Assembly (NCBI GenBank): GCA_030123605.1
Contig: CP126123.1
Coordinates: forward strand, 2,584,001 to 2,648,000
From: Nitrospira sp.
GTDB lineage: Bacteria; Nitrospirota; Nitrospiria; Nitrospirales; Nitrospiraceae
Length of the DNA stretch: 64,000 nucleotides
Direction of reading: 5' to 3'
A model generated the notes under the pieces. It searched no databases, was not told where the DNA came from, and saw only the letters and a list, made by a program, of their open reading frames with translations. The translations under genes and the position numbers were made by a program. Shown here in pieces: positions 1 through 9,297 of the stretch. How positions within the stretch are numbered: position 1 is the first letter of the stretch; every line of letters starts with the position of its first letter.

Positions 1-1
1 C

Positions 2-139
2 CCTTGGGGAGTGACGTTGATCGGCTCTTACCACCCGAGCCAACAAAATACCTTTACCGGCAAACTGACCCGCCCCATGTTCCACCGTATCTTTCAACAG
101 GTGAAACGCCGTCTCCCGAATGCTTCATTCGCCGGCTGA
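2..139 (+). CDS. Uracil-DNA glycosylase, 3' fragment (runs off window)
   Basis: Only the last 45 codons are present. They read [20 protein letters not shown] and continue KLTRPMF, ending at a TGA at 137-139. The [12 protein letters not shown] block is the C-terminal active-site loop of family 5-like (UDGb) uracil-DNA glycosylases, which excise uracil and deaminated bases from DNA. The gene enters from the left edge and converges with the transaldolase, 14 bp away. The family call rests on this motif alone, because the N-terminal catalytic and Fe-S cysteine motifs lie outside the window. Confidence 0.75.
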   Translation, partial: PWGVTLIGSYHPSQQNTFTGKLTRPMFHRIFQQVKRRLPNASFAG

Positions 140-153
140 CCGTTTTCGCCGCG

Positions 154-801
154 CTACTTTTTGGCCAATTTATCCCAATCGGCAAGAAACTTCTTCAAGC
201 CGATATCGGTCAGCGGATGTTTCACGAGCTGTTGAAACACCGCATAGGGCATCGTGCAAATATGTCCTCCCGCCAGCGCCGCTTCAACCACATGCTGAGG
301 ATGTCGCACACTCGCGACCAGCACCTGGGTTTTATAATCGTAGTTCCTGAAGATCGTCACGATCTGCCGGATCAATGCCATGCCATCCGAGCTGACGTCA
401 TCGAGACGACCGATAAAGGGAGACACGCACCAGGCCCCAGCCTTGGCAGCCAGCAAGGCTTGCGTGGAAGAAAAACACAGGGTTACATTTACGCGAATAC
501 CTTCCGCCGCAAGCTTTTTCGTGGCGCGAAGCCCCTCTGGAATGAGCGGAACTTTGACCACGATGTTCTTATGGATCTTGGCCAAGTCGCGGCCTTCTTT
601 CACCATGGCGTCGGATTCGACCGCGACCACTTCTGCACTGATGGGTCCGTCGACCATGTTGCAGATGTCCAGCAGCATGTCCTTGAAACTCCGCCCCTCC
701 TTTGCCACGAGAGACGGATTGGTCGTGACCCCATCGATGAGGCCGAGGCTGGCCCCTTCTTGGATTTCCTTTACGTTCGCCGTATCGAGATAGAGCTTCA
801 T
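154..801 (-). CDS. Transaldolase / fructose-6-phosphate aldolase family protein
   Basis: 215 aa, the size of the small TalC/FSA type rather than the ~320-aa classical transaldolases. It starts [13 protein letters not shown], has the [13 protein letters not shown] strand, the Schiff-base lysine in [12 protein letters not shown], and SPFIGRLDD. The family transfers dihydroxyacetone units in the non-oxidative pentose phosphate pathway or cleaves fructose 6-phosphate; sequence alone does not separate these activities. The start at 801 is preferred over an upstream one because AAAGGACA sits just before it. It is convergent with the glycosylase, and a decayed zwf lies elsewhere in the window (20.5-20.9 kb). 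Confidence 0.9.
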   Translation of the reverse strand: MKLYLDTANVKEIQEGASLGLIDGVTTNPSLVAKEGRSFKDMLLDICNMVDGPISAEVVAVESDAMVKEGRDLAKIHKNIVVKVPLIPEGLRATKKLAAEGIRVNVTLCFSSTQALLAAKAGAWCVSPFIGRLDDVSSDGMALIRQIVTIFRNYDYKTQVLVASVRHPQHVVEAALAGGHICTMPYAVFQQLVKHPLTDIGLKKFLADWDKLAKK

Positions 802-1012
802 GACAATGTCCTTTCTGATTGAGCTTCCTGCCACCGAAACGGTCAATCCCGACGTCCCATCGTTTCATTGTAGAAGTAACCGAGAAGCAAGGCAATCCGT
901 CAACCCTTCAAAGATGCATTCGTTTGACAGAGAAGAACGGTGAACGCTAGAATTTTTCGCGTGCATCCCCATAAACCGACAACCTCGCCTTGTGATTCTG
1001 GAGGACAGCCCT

Positions 1013-1315
1013 ATGCGCACATCAACATGGCTTCTGGTGATTTGGCTTCTGGCAGGAGCCTGCAGCCACAATCCGTACCTAGATGCCTCGTTGACCCGCT
1101 ACAAGGGAAAGGATAAGGCCTGGATCGAAAATGAGCTAGGGGCTCCCGATGCGAAGGCCTCTCGATTCTTCGGGGGAGAAAAATGGATTTACAATCGAAT
1201 CGCAGGAGGGAAGTCCAGCCCACCGCTGTTCAACTTCAAGGCCAATGAATGTCAAACCATTCTGTTCTTCGACAAAGATGACCTAGTTTCGGATTCGAGC
1301 TATTCCGGCTGCTAG
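1013..1315 (+). CDS. Small predicted lipoprotein
   Basis: 100 aa. The N-terminus MRTSTWLLVIWLLAGAC is a lipoprotein signal with lipobox LAGAC, so a diacylated periplasmic lipoprotein is expected. The mature part has KAWIENELGAPDAK and KWIYNR, reminiscent of small SmpA/OmlA-like fold lipoproteins, but the match is too weak to name. A GGAGGA Shine-Dalgarno lies 7 nt before the ATG at 1013. The stop overlaps the end of the convergent YHS-like gene by 4 bp. Function unknown. Confidence 0.75.
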   Translation: MRTSTWLLVIWLLAGACSHNPYLDASLTRYKGKDKAWIENELGAPDAKASRFFGGEKWIYNRIAGGKSSPPLFNFKANECQTILFFDKDDLVSDSSYSGC

Positions 1316-1572
1316 CCCGACAGTTGTTTCTGAAACTTGTCGGCACAGGCTCGACTGCAAAAGAAGTAGGCCTGCCCTCCGACCTCTTCGCGCACTGCTT
1401 CACCCCTGGGAATAAAGACTCGGCAAACGGGGTCTTGCACCATTTGATTCGTCTTTGCTTGGCTTCCACTGCTGCTGACAATCCCTCCACCTCCTCCAAT
1501 TCCCCGGATCGCCCTCCTGAGGAGATAATAAAAAAGAAACAGCAATCCTGCGATCAATAACAATCTATACAT
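1312..1572 (-). CDS. PP0621/YHS-like membrane-anchored protein
   Basis: 86 aa. One N-terminal membrane helix (MYRLLLIAGLLFLFYYLL) is followed by a Gly-rich linker and a metal-binding-like segment: QDPVCRVFIPRGEAV, then AYFFCSRACADKFQ. The DPVC...YFFCS..C..F arrangement is that of YHS/PP0621 proteins, thought to bind metal through the cysteines. It probably sits on the inner membrane with the cysteine domain exposed. Substrate and role unknown. Confidence 0.75.
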   Translation of the reverse strand: MYRLLLIAGLLFLFYYLLRRAIRGIGGGGGIVSSSGSQAKTNQMVQDPVCRVFIPRGEAVREEVGGQAYFFCSRACADKFQKQLSG

Positions 1573-1795
1573 AGTGGCACGTTCTAAACGACCCCCTATA
1601 TCCTATGGGACACTTGCTTCTGCCTCAGAAAAAGTAAGACCTGACTCGTTTTATTACCAGTATGGAACCATCCTCTACTGGGCATCGTCAGGACCAAATG
1701 GCCCAGGTACGTTTGTGCCAACGGGGCCTTTTCCCAGGCTGACCCAGTGCTTCAGATGGATGGTTTGGGCTACGAGGCAATGTTATAAACGAGTC

Positions 1796-1948
1796 ATGCA
1801 TACATGTGACAAATGCCGCGGAACGATGTTGCCGGAACGAGCGGTCGATCTGAATGCCGGTTTAGCGATCACAGTACTGGCCTGCCTTAACTGTGGGCGC
1901 CGAAAGTCAGCCGACGCAGAACCACGACCGATCACTTCTCGACATTAA
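1796..1948 (+). CDS. Tiny double-CxxC zinc-ribbon protein
   Basis: 50 aa beginning MHTCDKCRGTMLPERAV and continuing to VLACLNCGRRKSAD. Two CxxC pairs about 29 residues apart, with a hydrophobic strand between them, fit a treble-clef/zinc-ribbon knuckle. The frame is open upstream to 1574, but that part looks non-coding, so the internal ATG is preferred; no strong Shine-Dalgarno is visible. The layout (CxxCxGxM...E...CLNCG) recurs in the protein at 42289-42531 and, more loosely, in two genes at 18.6-19.1 kb. Function unknown. The 217 bp downstream hold nothing recognised. Confidence 0.5.
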   Translation: MHTCDKCRGTMLPERAVDLNAGLAITVLACLNCGRRKSADAEPRPITSRH

Positions 1949-2165
1949 GCCGTTGCAATAAAAACCAGACGTAAGACGACTCACCGACGGTGAACGACGG
2001 GCGGTTCAAGCCGCATCTCGAAGGCCGTCGGTTAATTTTCACCATGCTGGCTGCGGTGCCTTAGCAGCAGAGCATGCGTTTCTCTGTTTACCGCTGCGCT
2101 TCGTAATAGGAGAACGGCGCTCTTGTCCCCTCGTCTCGCGTTCCAATCCCCTTTCCATCACACTC

Positions 2166-2969
2166 CTATTTGAGGCTCAACACATCGAGCATGTCGTAGA
2201 GGCCCGGCGGCTGTCGGACGACCCATCGAGCGGCGCGAAGCGCCCCTCGAGCAAAGGTGTCCCGACTACTGGCACGATGAGTCACCTCAATGCGCTCCCC
2301 CATAGTTGCGAACATCACCGTGTGATCTCCGACGATGTCTCCTGCCCTGATAGTTTGAATCCCGATTTCCCCCCGTTTGCGCTCACCGATCAGTCCCTTT
2401 CTCGCATAGACTCCGACTTGCTCAAGGTCTCGATTGACGGCACGAGCAAGCACCTCCGCCATTTTTAGCGCGGTGCCGCTCGGCGCATCCTTCTTAAGGC
2501 GATGGTGCGCTTCGATCACCTCAATGTCGTAGTCCTCACCGAGCGTCCTGGCCATTTCCGCAATCATCTTGTAAATGACATTGACGCCCACGCTCATGTT
2601 CGGGGAGAAGACGCAAGGAATCTGCTTGGTAAAACCTCTCAATTCATCCAACTCCGACGAAGAGAACCCGGTCGTCCCCACCACGATTCCACGCCGATGC
2701 TGCGCCACAATACTCAAATGCCCAAGCGTCGCCGAGGGGGTCGTAAAGTCAACGATCACCTCCCCACGTTCCATGAGACCGGAAAGGTCATCCGAAATCG
2801 GCACGCCTGTTCGGCCACAACCGGCCACCTCACCCGAGTCCTCGCCCACGGCATGGTGGCCTTTGCCTTCCACCGCCCCCGACAGCGTCAGGAATGCCGA
2901 GTCCTTCACCAGCGACACGAGGCGGGCCCCCATTCGACCGGCAGCCCCGGTAACGACAACCTTGATCAT
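2166..2969 (-). CDS. dapB: 4-hydroxy-tetrahydrodipicolinate reductase
   Basis: 267 aa, normal family length. N-terminal Rossmann motif VTGAAGRMG binds NAD(P)H. The signature EAHHRLKKDAPSGTA, holding the catalytic His and Lys, lies around residue 155. The enzyme reduces the DapA product to tetrahydrodipicolinate in the diaminopimelate/lysine pathway, feeding peptidoglycan and protein synthesis. It is the last gene of a minus-strand run, starting 30 bp after dapA ends. No clear intrinsic terminator was seen in the ~200 bp downstream. Confidence 0.97.
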   Translation of the reverse strand: MIKVVVTGAAGRMGARLVSLVKDSAFLTLSGAVEGKGHHAVGEDSGEVAGCGRTGVPISDDLSGLMERGEVIVDFTTPSATLGHLSIVAQHRRGIVVGTTGFSSSELDELRGFTKQIPCVFSPNMSVGVNVIYKMIAEMARTLGEDYDIEVIEAHHRLKKDAPSGTALKMAEVLARAVNRDLEQVGVYARKGLIGERKRGEIGIQTIRAGDIVGDHTVMFATMGERIEVTHRASSRDTFARGALRAARWVVRQPPGLYDMLDVLSLK

Positions 2970-2999
2970 GATAACAACCTTCGACGACGACGGACCCGG

Positions 3000-3872
3000 T
3001 TATACGAGTCCGGCTTCTTTCATCACACGCAACAGTTTGTCTCTGTTTTCACTTCCCATCGGACAGAGCGGAAGACGCAGTTCGCTCTCGATCTTGCCCA
3101 TCATATGCAACGCTTCTTTGACAGGAATGGGGTTCGTTTCATAGAACAATGCCGTAAAGAGCGGGTACAACCGATAGTGTTTCGCGCGGGCTTCTTCGAG
3201 TCGTCCGGCAAGAAACGCATCGACCATCTGAGCCATCTCACCTGGCACGAGATTGGCCGTCACCGTAACCACTCCCTTCGCTCCCACCGCCATCATCGGC
3301 AAGGTCAAGGCATCGTCCCCCGCCAGGACAGTCACACGTTCGCCGCAGAGTTGAATGATCTCGGACGCCTGCTGAACCAAGCCGCTGCCCTCCTTCACGG
3401 CGACGATCGTCCGGTATGTCGTCAGCCGGGCGATGGTGCTCGGCAGCATGTTCACACCGGTTCGTCCGGGAATGTTGTACAACACCAGTGGGAGATCCAC
3501 CGCCTCCGCGACCGCCTTGTAATGCAGAAACAAACCTTCCTGTGTGGGTTTGTTGTAATAGGGCGTAATCAGCAGCGACCCGTCCACCCCTGCCGCCTTC
3601 GCATGTTTGGTCAGGGCAATGGCTTCCTCGGTACTGTTGGAGCCGGTCCCTGCCACGACCGGAACGCGACGCCGGACGACTTCGACGGTGAAGGAGACCA
3701 CACGATCGTGCTCCGCATGGGTCAAGGTCGCGGATTCGCCGGTGGTCCCACAGGGAACAATCCCGTGGGTACCGCTGTTGATCTGCCATTCTATGAGGTC
3801 ACCGAGCGTTCGCTCGTCCAGTTTTCCGTTCTTAAACGGCGTCACAATGGCGACCAAGGATCCTGTAAACAT
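3000..3872 (-). CDS. dapA: 4-hydroxy-tetrahydrodipicolinate synthase
   Basis: 290 aa, typical. Landmarks are the N-terminal MFTGSLVAIVTPFKNG, the GTTGESATL phosphate/keto-acid loop, the YNIPGRTGVN tyrosine motif and the Schiff-base lysine in VAVKEGSG. It condenses pyruvate with aspartate semialdehyde, the first committed step toward diaminopimelate and lysine. An ATG 12 nt upstream is also in frame, but GGAG lies 6 nt before the ATG at 3872, which is preferred. It lies between lysA and dapB and is probably co-transcribed with both. Confidence 0.97.
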   Translation of the reverse strand: MFTGSLVAIVTPFKNGKLDERTLGDLIEWQINSGTHGIVPCGTTGESATLTHAEHDRVVSFTVEVVRRRVPVVAGTGSNSTEEAIALTKHAKAAGVDGSLLITPYYNKPTQEGLFLHYKAVAEAVDLPLVLYNIPGRTGVNMLPSTIARLTTYRTIVAVKEGSGLVQQASEIIQLCGERVTVLAGDDALTLPMMAVGAKGVVTVTANLVPGEMAQMVDAFLAGRLEEARAKHYRLYPLFTALFYETNPIPVKEALHMMGKIESELRLPLCPMGSENRDKLLRVMKEAGLV

Positions 3873-3908
3873 GGACGACTCCATCAGGAGGATAGTGAGA
3901 ATTCAGCC

Positions 3909-5171
3909 CTACGAGAGGAACGCCGGTATCTGTTCGCCCCGTATCAAATCGTCATAACTTTCGCGCGACCGAATGACATGAATCTGTCCCTCGTGCACCA
4001 GCACCTCCGGCACACGTGGTCGTGAATTGTAGTTCGAAGACATGACAAACCCATATGCGCCAGCACTCATCACCGCCATGAGATCACCGGCGTTCATTTC
4101 CGGCAGGACCCGGTCCTTGGCCAGGAAATCTCCTGATTCGCATACCGGCCCGACGACGTCCACGGTCTGTTTCGGCGCCAACGTCACCTTTTCGTAGAGC
4201 GGTCTGATGTCATGGTATGCGTCGTACAGACTCGGACGAATCAGATCGTTCATCGCCGCGTCCACGATCAGGAACCGTTTGGCTTCGCCGTCCTTCGTAT
4301 AGAGCACATTGGTGAGCAGTATGCCGGCATTGCCGACGATCACCCGGCCAGGCTCCATGATAAGGACACAATTCAAATCACGCACGAGCGGAGAGATTGC
4401 CTCCGCCAAGTCTTTCGGTTCCGGCGGAGTTTCATCCGAATAGGTGATACCCAAACCGCCTCCGATGTTGAGGTAGCGAATGGGAATCCCCTGCTTCGCC
4501 AGGGCCTGTACCATCCCCAACACCTTCTTCAACGACTCAACGAAGGGTGCCACTTGCGTCAATTGGGACCCGATGTGTGCGTGCACACCCACCACCTCGA
4601 TGTGTTCGAATGCCGCAGCGATCTTGAACTCCTCAATCGCGCGATCGGCGGCAATTCCGAATTTGCTCTTTTTCAAACCGGTGGAAATGTACGGATGGGT
4701 CTTGGGGTCGATGTCCGGATTGATCCGTAGCGCCACCCGCGCCTTGACTCCCATGGAGGCCGCCACCTCGTTGATGGCATGCAGTTCGGCGGAAGATTCC
4801 ACGTTGAACATCAAAATATCCGCTTTCAATGCATCGCAAATTTCGTCCGACTTCTTTCCGACACCGGCAAATACGATTTTCGAGGCCGGCACCCCTGCCT
4901 TCAGTGCACGAAAGAGTTCCCCGCCCGAGACAATGTCCACCCCACTCCCTTCTTTGGCCATGAGGCGCAGCACCGCCAGGTTTGAATTGGCCTTCATCGC
5001 AAAGGCGACGATGTGCGGAATATTCTTGAAGGCTCCGTCATAGGCACGGAAGTGCCGGACTAATGTGTGATGACTGTAGACGTAACAGGGAGTTCCCACC
5101 TCTTTCGCAATGCGCGAGAGCGGCACATCTTCGCAGTAGAGTTCGCCTTGCCGATAGTGAAAGTCGTGCAT
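3909..5171 (-). CDS. lysA: Diaminopimelate decarboxylase
   Basis: 420 aa. Fold-type III PLP enzyme with the PLP lysine in VAFAMKANSN, the glycine loop NIGGGLGI, and the second-subunit substrate cysteine in CESGDFLAKDR. It decarboxylates meso-diaminopimelate to L-lysine. It sits 5' of dapA-dapB and 3' of a small lipoprotein gene, so the end of the pathway is transcribed ahead of two earlier steps. Confidence 0.97.
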   Translation of the reverse strand: MHDFHYRQGELYCEDVPLSRIAKEVGTPCYVYSHHTLVRHFRAYDGAFKNIPHIVAFAMKANSNLAVLRLMAKEGSGVDIVSGGELFRALKAGVPASKIVFAGVGKKSDEICDALKADILMFNVESSAELHAINEVAASMGVKARVALRINPDIDPKTHPYISTGLKKSKFGIAADRAIEEFKIAAAFEHIEVVGVHAHIGSQLTQVAPFVESLKKVLGMVQALAKQGIPIRYLNIGGGLGITYSDETPPEPKDLAEAISPLVRDLNCVLIMEPGRVIVGNAGILLTNVLYTKDGEAKRFLIVDAAMNDLIRPSLYDAYHDIRPLYEKVTLAPKQTVDVVGPVCESGDFLAKDRVLPEMNAGDLMAVMSAGAYGFVMSSNYNSRPRVPEVLVHEGQIHVIRSRESYDDLIRGEQIPAFLS

Positions 5172-5304
5172 CGTGTCTGTCCTCGATCAAACGCCTCGAT
5201 GAAAAATTCTACACCTCTCGATGAAAGTCCGTCCAATGCCCGACTCCGACCGGAACGCAACGGCATCGGGCTTGGCGTAAGGCACCTTCCCGCGCATCCG
5301 ACCG

Positions 5305-5577
5305 TTATCGCGTCCCCATCTCCCTCAGGGGCGGAACAGGCAACGACTCTATCTGAATGGGACCCTCTTCGATCGTGACCGCACTCGGTGCATTGGGCCG
5401 CGCAGCCGAGCCCCACACGGTCACCCCGGGAGCCAGAAGTCCCTCGCGTCTCAATTGCCGCTCGATGACCGGTCTCACCCCGACATCTTCGGGAGGGATC
5501 GGCGAACCGAGCACCCCACAGCCCTCCACCGCGACGAGGACCATCACAGCGCCGATAGTACGTCTGCAGGTCCGCAC
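5305..5577 (-). CDS. Small lipoprotein, possibly LptM-like
   Basis: 90 aa with GTG start; GGAGG lies 7 nt upstream. An N-terminal hydrophobic stretch ends in VAVEGC, a plausible lipobox with an unusual Glu at -2, followed by GVLGSPIPPED. A cysteine followed by GxxG and prolines, encoded directly upstream of lysA, recalls the YifL/LptM lipoproteins that assist LptD assembly. The remaining 60 residues do not resemble LptM, so the assignment is tentative. Located 20 bp after argH in the same run. Confidence 0.6.
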   Translation of the reverse strand: MRTCRRTIGAVMVLVAVEGCGVLGSPIPPEDVGVRPVIERQLRREGLLAPGVTVWGSAARPNAPSAVTIEEGPIQIESLPVPPLREMGTR

Positions 5578-5596
5578 TCGCCGTCCTCCACCGGCA

Positions 5597-7051
5597 TCAT
5601 CCCTTCAGCGCCTTCTCAAGCTCCTGGATACGGGCTTCGACTCTACGCCTTGCCGTACCACCGACCTGACTTTTCCGGTCGATTGCACCCTGCACCGTGA
5701 GACAGATCAGCACATCCTGCTCGAAATGCGCCGAAAATGCTTGCAACTCCTCCAGGGTCAACTGTTGGAGCGATCGCCGTTTTTCCAACGAGGATCGCAC
5801 AATTTGCCCGGTAATGGAATGGGCCTCTCGGAACGGCATTCCCTTCGTCACAAGATAATCGGCTAATTCCGTCGCCAGCATCCCGCCCCCTTCGGCAGCC
5901 TCGGCCAAGACCGCCCGGTTGACGACCACGCGTCGCATCAATTCCATACAGAGGACCAGCGATTGCTCCGTCGTATCGACGGCATCGAACAGCGCTTCCT
6001 TATCCTCCTGAAGGTCGCGGTTGTAACTCAGCGGCAACCCCTTGAGGAGCGTGAGGGTCCCCACCAAGTGACCATACACGCGTCCTGTCTTGCCTCGGAC
6101 CAATTCGGGCACGTCGGGATTCTTTTTTTGCGGCATCATGCTGCTGCCGGTACAGAACGTATCAGGCAGGTCCACGTAGCGAAACTCCTGTGACGCCCAG
6201 AGGATCAGCTCTTCGCTCAAGCGCGAGAGGTGCATCATGATCAACGACAACACACTGAGCACCTCCACCACCCCGTCGCGGTCCGATACGGCGTCGAGAC
6301 TGTTTTGCGTGATCGATGGAAACTCCAAGAGCGAGGCCGTGTATCGCCGATCGACCGGATAGTTCGATCCCGCCAAGGCCCCCGCCCCCAAGGGCATCAC
6401 ATTGAGTCGTTCCCGGCAATCGTCCAGACGTCCCCGGTCCCGTTCGAACATTTCGACATAGGCCAACAGATGGTGGGCCAACAGTACCGGCTGAGCCCGC
6501 TGTAAGTGCGTATACCCCGGCATGACCACATCCAGATGCGCCCGCGCTTGCCCGACCAATACCCGCCGAAATTCTTGAATCTGACCCATCAACCTCGTGA
6601 GGGTGTCGCGTAAAAAGAGGCGGAGATCCAGCGCCACCTGGTCGTTGCGGCTTCGTCCCGTGTGGAGCTTCCCACCTAAAGGACCGATCAACTCCGTCAG
6701 TCTGCGCTCGATCGCCATATGGATATCTTCATCCTGCGGCGAGAACGGAAATTGCCCTCCGTCCAACTCCGCCTTCACGACTTGCAATCCGCGCACGAGT
6801 CGAGCAGATTCCCGAGCCGTGAATACCTTCGCCCGCTCAAGTGTTTTGCAATGGGCGATGCTGCCTTGAATGTCGTAGGGGTAGAGTCGCCGATCGTAGG
6901 CCAGCGACGAGGTGAATTGTTCCACCAATCTATCGGTTCGCTCGGCAAAGCGGCCGCCCCAGGCCTTGCCTTTCGGCAACGTCCGATCGGCTCGTTGAGA
7001 TGACCGGGCCGGCTTGCGCGCGCGAGTAGGGCCAGTTCTGCTCGTCGCCAT
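5597..7051 (-). CDS. argH: Argininosuccinate lyase
   Basis: 484 aa. Hallmarks of the fumarase/aspartase superfamily are HTGRSRNDQVALDLRL, TPGYTHLQRAQP-like PGYTHLQRAQPV, and the signature GSSMMPQKKNPD. It splits argininosuccinate to arginine and fumarate, the last step of arginine synthesis. The first ~25 residues (RTGPTRARKPARSSQRADR) are an extra basic tail before KAWGGRF, where the family normally begins. Its ATG shares one base with the argG stop (TAATG), indicating translational coupling. Confidence 0.97.
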   Translation of the reverse strand: MATSRTGPTRARKPARSSQRADRTLPKGKAWGGRFAERTDRLVEQFTSSLAYDRRLYPYDIQGSIAHCKTLERAKVFTARESARLVRGLQVVKAELDGGQFPFSPQDEDIHMAIERRLTELIGPLGGKLHTGRSRNDQVALDLRLFLRDTLTRLMGQIQEFRRVLVGQARAHLDVVMPGYTHLQRAQPVLLAHHLLAYVEMFERDRGRLDDCRERLNVMPLGAGALAGSNYPVDRRYTASLLEFPSITQNSLDAVSDRDGVVEVLSVLSLIMMHLSRLSEELILWASQEFRYVDLPDTFCTGSSMMPQKKNPDVPELVRGKTGRVYGHLVGTLTLLKGLPLSYNRDLQEDKEALFDAVDTTEQSLVLCMELMRRVVVNRAVLAEAAEGGGMLATELADYLVTKGMPFREAHSITGQIVRSSLEKRRSLQQLTLEELQAFSAHFEQDVLICLTVQGAIDRKSQVGGTARRRVEARIQELEKALKG

Positions 7052-8271
7052 TACTTGCTCGATCGTTTCTTGTTGCGCTGCGCTCGAATCGCCAACCTGA
7101 GGGCATTCAACCGGATGAACCCTTCCGCATCCTTCTGCCGATAGACATCGTCTTCTTCGAACGTCGCCATGTCCAACCGGTAGAGCGAACGCGGTGACTT
7201 GCGGCCGACGACGGTGCAGGTCCCCTTGTAGAGTTTCACCCTGACGGTGCCCGTCACATCCCGCTGCGCCTCATCGAGGGCGGTCTGCAACATCTCACGC
7301 TCAGGTGCATACCAATAGCCGTAATAGATCAGCTCGGCATAGCGGGGAATGAGACTGTCCCGCAGATGCAGCACCTCCCGGTCCATCGTCAACGACTCCA
7401 GGCCGCGATGGGCCGTGTGGAGAATCGTGCCGCCCGGCGTTTCATAAACACCCCGCGATTTCATGCCGACATAGCGATTCTCCACCAGATCGACGCGACC
7501 GACGCCGTGGGCGCCGCCCAACTTATTGAGATGGGCCAACAGCGCAGCCGGGCTCATTTTCTTGCCGTCCACCGCCACCGGATCACCACCGACATAGTCG
7601 ATTTCCACCTCCCGCGCCTTGTCGGGCGCCCGCTCCGGTGAGACGGACATGACGAAGATTTCTTCAGGAGGAGCTTCCCACGGATCTTCGAGGATGCCGC
7701 CCTCATAACTCGTGTGGAACAGATTCATGTCCATGCTATAGGGCTTTGCCTTTGTGGCAGTGACGGGGATGCCGTGTTTCTCCGCATACTCGATCAACTC
7801 ACGTCGTGAGCGCATGGTCCATTCCCGCCAGGGCGCAATGATCTTGATCTGCGGATGGAGCGCCATGTAGGTCAACTCGAACCGGACCTGATCGTTTCCC
7901 TTACCGGTCGCCCCGTGACAGACCGCCTCCGCGCCTTCCTTCGCGGCAATCTCAATTTGCCTCCGTGCGATCAAGGGCCGGGCGATCGACGTGCCCAGCA
8001 AATAACTGCCTTCATAGACGGCGTTCCCGCGCAGCATGGGAAACACATGGTCCTTCACGAAGACCTCTCGCAGGTCCTCCATGTACACCTTCTTCACTCC
8101 CAACGATTGCGCCTTGGCCTTGATGGCCTTCAGGTCTTCACCTTGCCCCAGATCGGCGCAAAACGCGACGACCGTGCAGCCGTAGACTTCCTCCAGCCAT
8201 TTTAAAATGACGGAGGTGTCCAAGCCTCCCGAATAGGCCAACACCACCTTCTTATACGATGACCGGCTCAT
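7051..8271 (-). CDS. argG: Argininosuccinate synthase
   Basis: 406 aa. ATP-PPase motif [12 protein letters not shown] at the N-terminus and the [13 protein letters not shown] loop are diagnostic. It joins citrulline and aspartate using ATP. The ATG at 8271 is preferred because AGAGGAG lies just upstream; an alternative start lies 15 nt further out. It overlaps argH by one base (TAATG). A basic C-terminal tail ([11 protein letters not shown]) is longer than usual. Confidence 0.97.
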   Translation of the reverse strand: MSRSSYKKVVLAYSGGLDTSVILKWLEEVYGCTVVAFCADLGQGEDLKAIKAKAQSLGVKKVYMEDLREVFVKDHVFPMLRGNAVYEGSYLLGTSIARPLIARRQIEIAAKEGAEAVCHGATGKGNDQVRFELTYMALHPQIKIIAPWREWTMRSRRELIEYAEKHGIPVTATKAKPYSMDMNLFHTSYEGGILEDPWEAPPEEIFVMSVSPERAPDKAREVEIDYVGGDPVAVDGKKMSPAALLAHLNKLGGAHGVGRVDLVENRYVGMKSRGVYETPGGTILHTAHRGLESLTMDREVLHLRDSLIPRYAELIYYGYWYAPEREMLQTALDEAQRDVTGTVRVKLYKGTCTVVGRKSPRSLYRLDMATFEEDDVYRQKDAEGFIRLNALRLAIRAQRNKKRSSK

Positions 8272-8289
8272 GCGGCTCCTCTGCAACGG

Positions 8290-9279
8290 TTACGATTCAA
8301 TTTTCCTTCTCACTGTCTCGCGCGCCAATAAGCGCACGAGAATCGCCTTCTGCATATGCAGGCGGTTCTCGGCTTGATCCAGCACGACCGACTGCGGGCC
8401 ATCCAGGACCTCGGCACTGATCTCCTCCCCGCGGTGGGCCGGCAGACAATGCATGACCAGCGCATCCGGCTTCGCCCGCTTCAACAACCGCTCGTTGAGT
8501 TGATACGGTGCCAGCGTCTTGAGCCGTCGCGCCTGCTCCCGCTCGCGCCCCATGCTGATCCACACATCGGTATAAACCACATCGGCATCCTTGACCGCTA
8601 CGAGGGGATCCGTCCCGATCTCGATCACGGCGCCGGTCTGCTGCGCTTCCACGCGGGCCAGGTCCACGATGTGCTGGTCCGGCTGATAACCGACCGGGCA
8701 GCCCACGGCGATCGTCATCCCCATTTTCGCCGCGGCTTCGATCAGGGAATTGGTCACGTTGTTGCCGTCGCCGACATAGGCGATCTTGACGCCCTTCAGC
8801 CGCCGCTTTTTCTCCTGGATGGTCAACAGGTCTGAGAGGGCCTGACAGGGGTGACTCAAATCCGTGAGGCCGTTGATCACGGGAATGGTCGCCTCTCGTG
8901 CCCATTCTTCCACGATCGCATGGTCGAACGTGCGTACGACGATGGCGTCCAAATACCGCGACAGGACACGGGCCGTATCTGCCACGCTCTCACCGCGCGA
9001 CAGTTGAATATCGCCCATCGGCAGCACCATCGCCTGGCCGCCGAGCTGATTCATCCCGGCCTCGAACGACACCCTGGTGCGGGTCGAGGGTTTCTGGAAG
9101 AGCAGGCCGAGCATGCGGCCTTGCAACAGCGGATGGGGCACGCCGCGCCGTTGCTTGACCTTGAGTTGCGCGGCCAGCCGCAATAACGTCGTGAGTTCCG
9201 TGCTGGGAATCGAGAGCAGCTCCAGGAAATCTTTCCCCAGTGCGGCCTCGGTTGTAGACCGACGAGGACGCCGTGCCAT
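8290..9279 (-). CDS. argF: Ornithine carbamoyltransferase
   Basis: 329 aa. Carbamoyl-phosphate motif STRTRVSFE, HPCQALSDL, and ornithine/catalytic HCLPAHRGEE are all present. It makes citrulline from ornithine and carbamoyl phosphate. About 20 extra N-terminal residues precede DFLELLSI, where the family usually begins. Directly follows argD in the arg-lys-dap run, with 18 bp between them. Confidence 0.97.
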   Translation of the reverse strand: MARRPRRSTTEAALGKDFLELLSIPSTELTTLLRLAAQLKVKQRRGVPHPLLQGRMLGLLFQKPSTRTRVSFEAGMNQLGGQAMVLPMGDIQLSRGESVADTARVLSRYLDAIVVRTFDHAIVEEWAREATIPVINGLTDLSHPCQALSDLLTIQEKKRRLKGVKIAYVGDGNNVTNSLIEAAAKMGMTIAVGCPVGYQPDQHIVDLARVEAQQTGAVIEIGTDPLVAVKDADVVYTDVWISMGREREQARRLKTLAPYQLNERLLKRAKPDALVMHCLPAHRGEEISAEVLDGPQSVVLDQAENRLHMQKAILVRLLARETVRRKIES

Positions 9280-9297
9280 ATGCGCCCCTCTACAAGG

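Noticed and set aside
2502..4025. A 507-codon open frame on the plus strand
   Set aside because: It lies antisense to dapB and dapA, is rich in His/Arg as expected of an antisense frame in GC-rich DNA, and has no family motifs.
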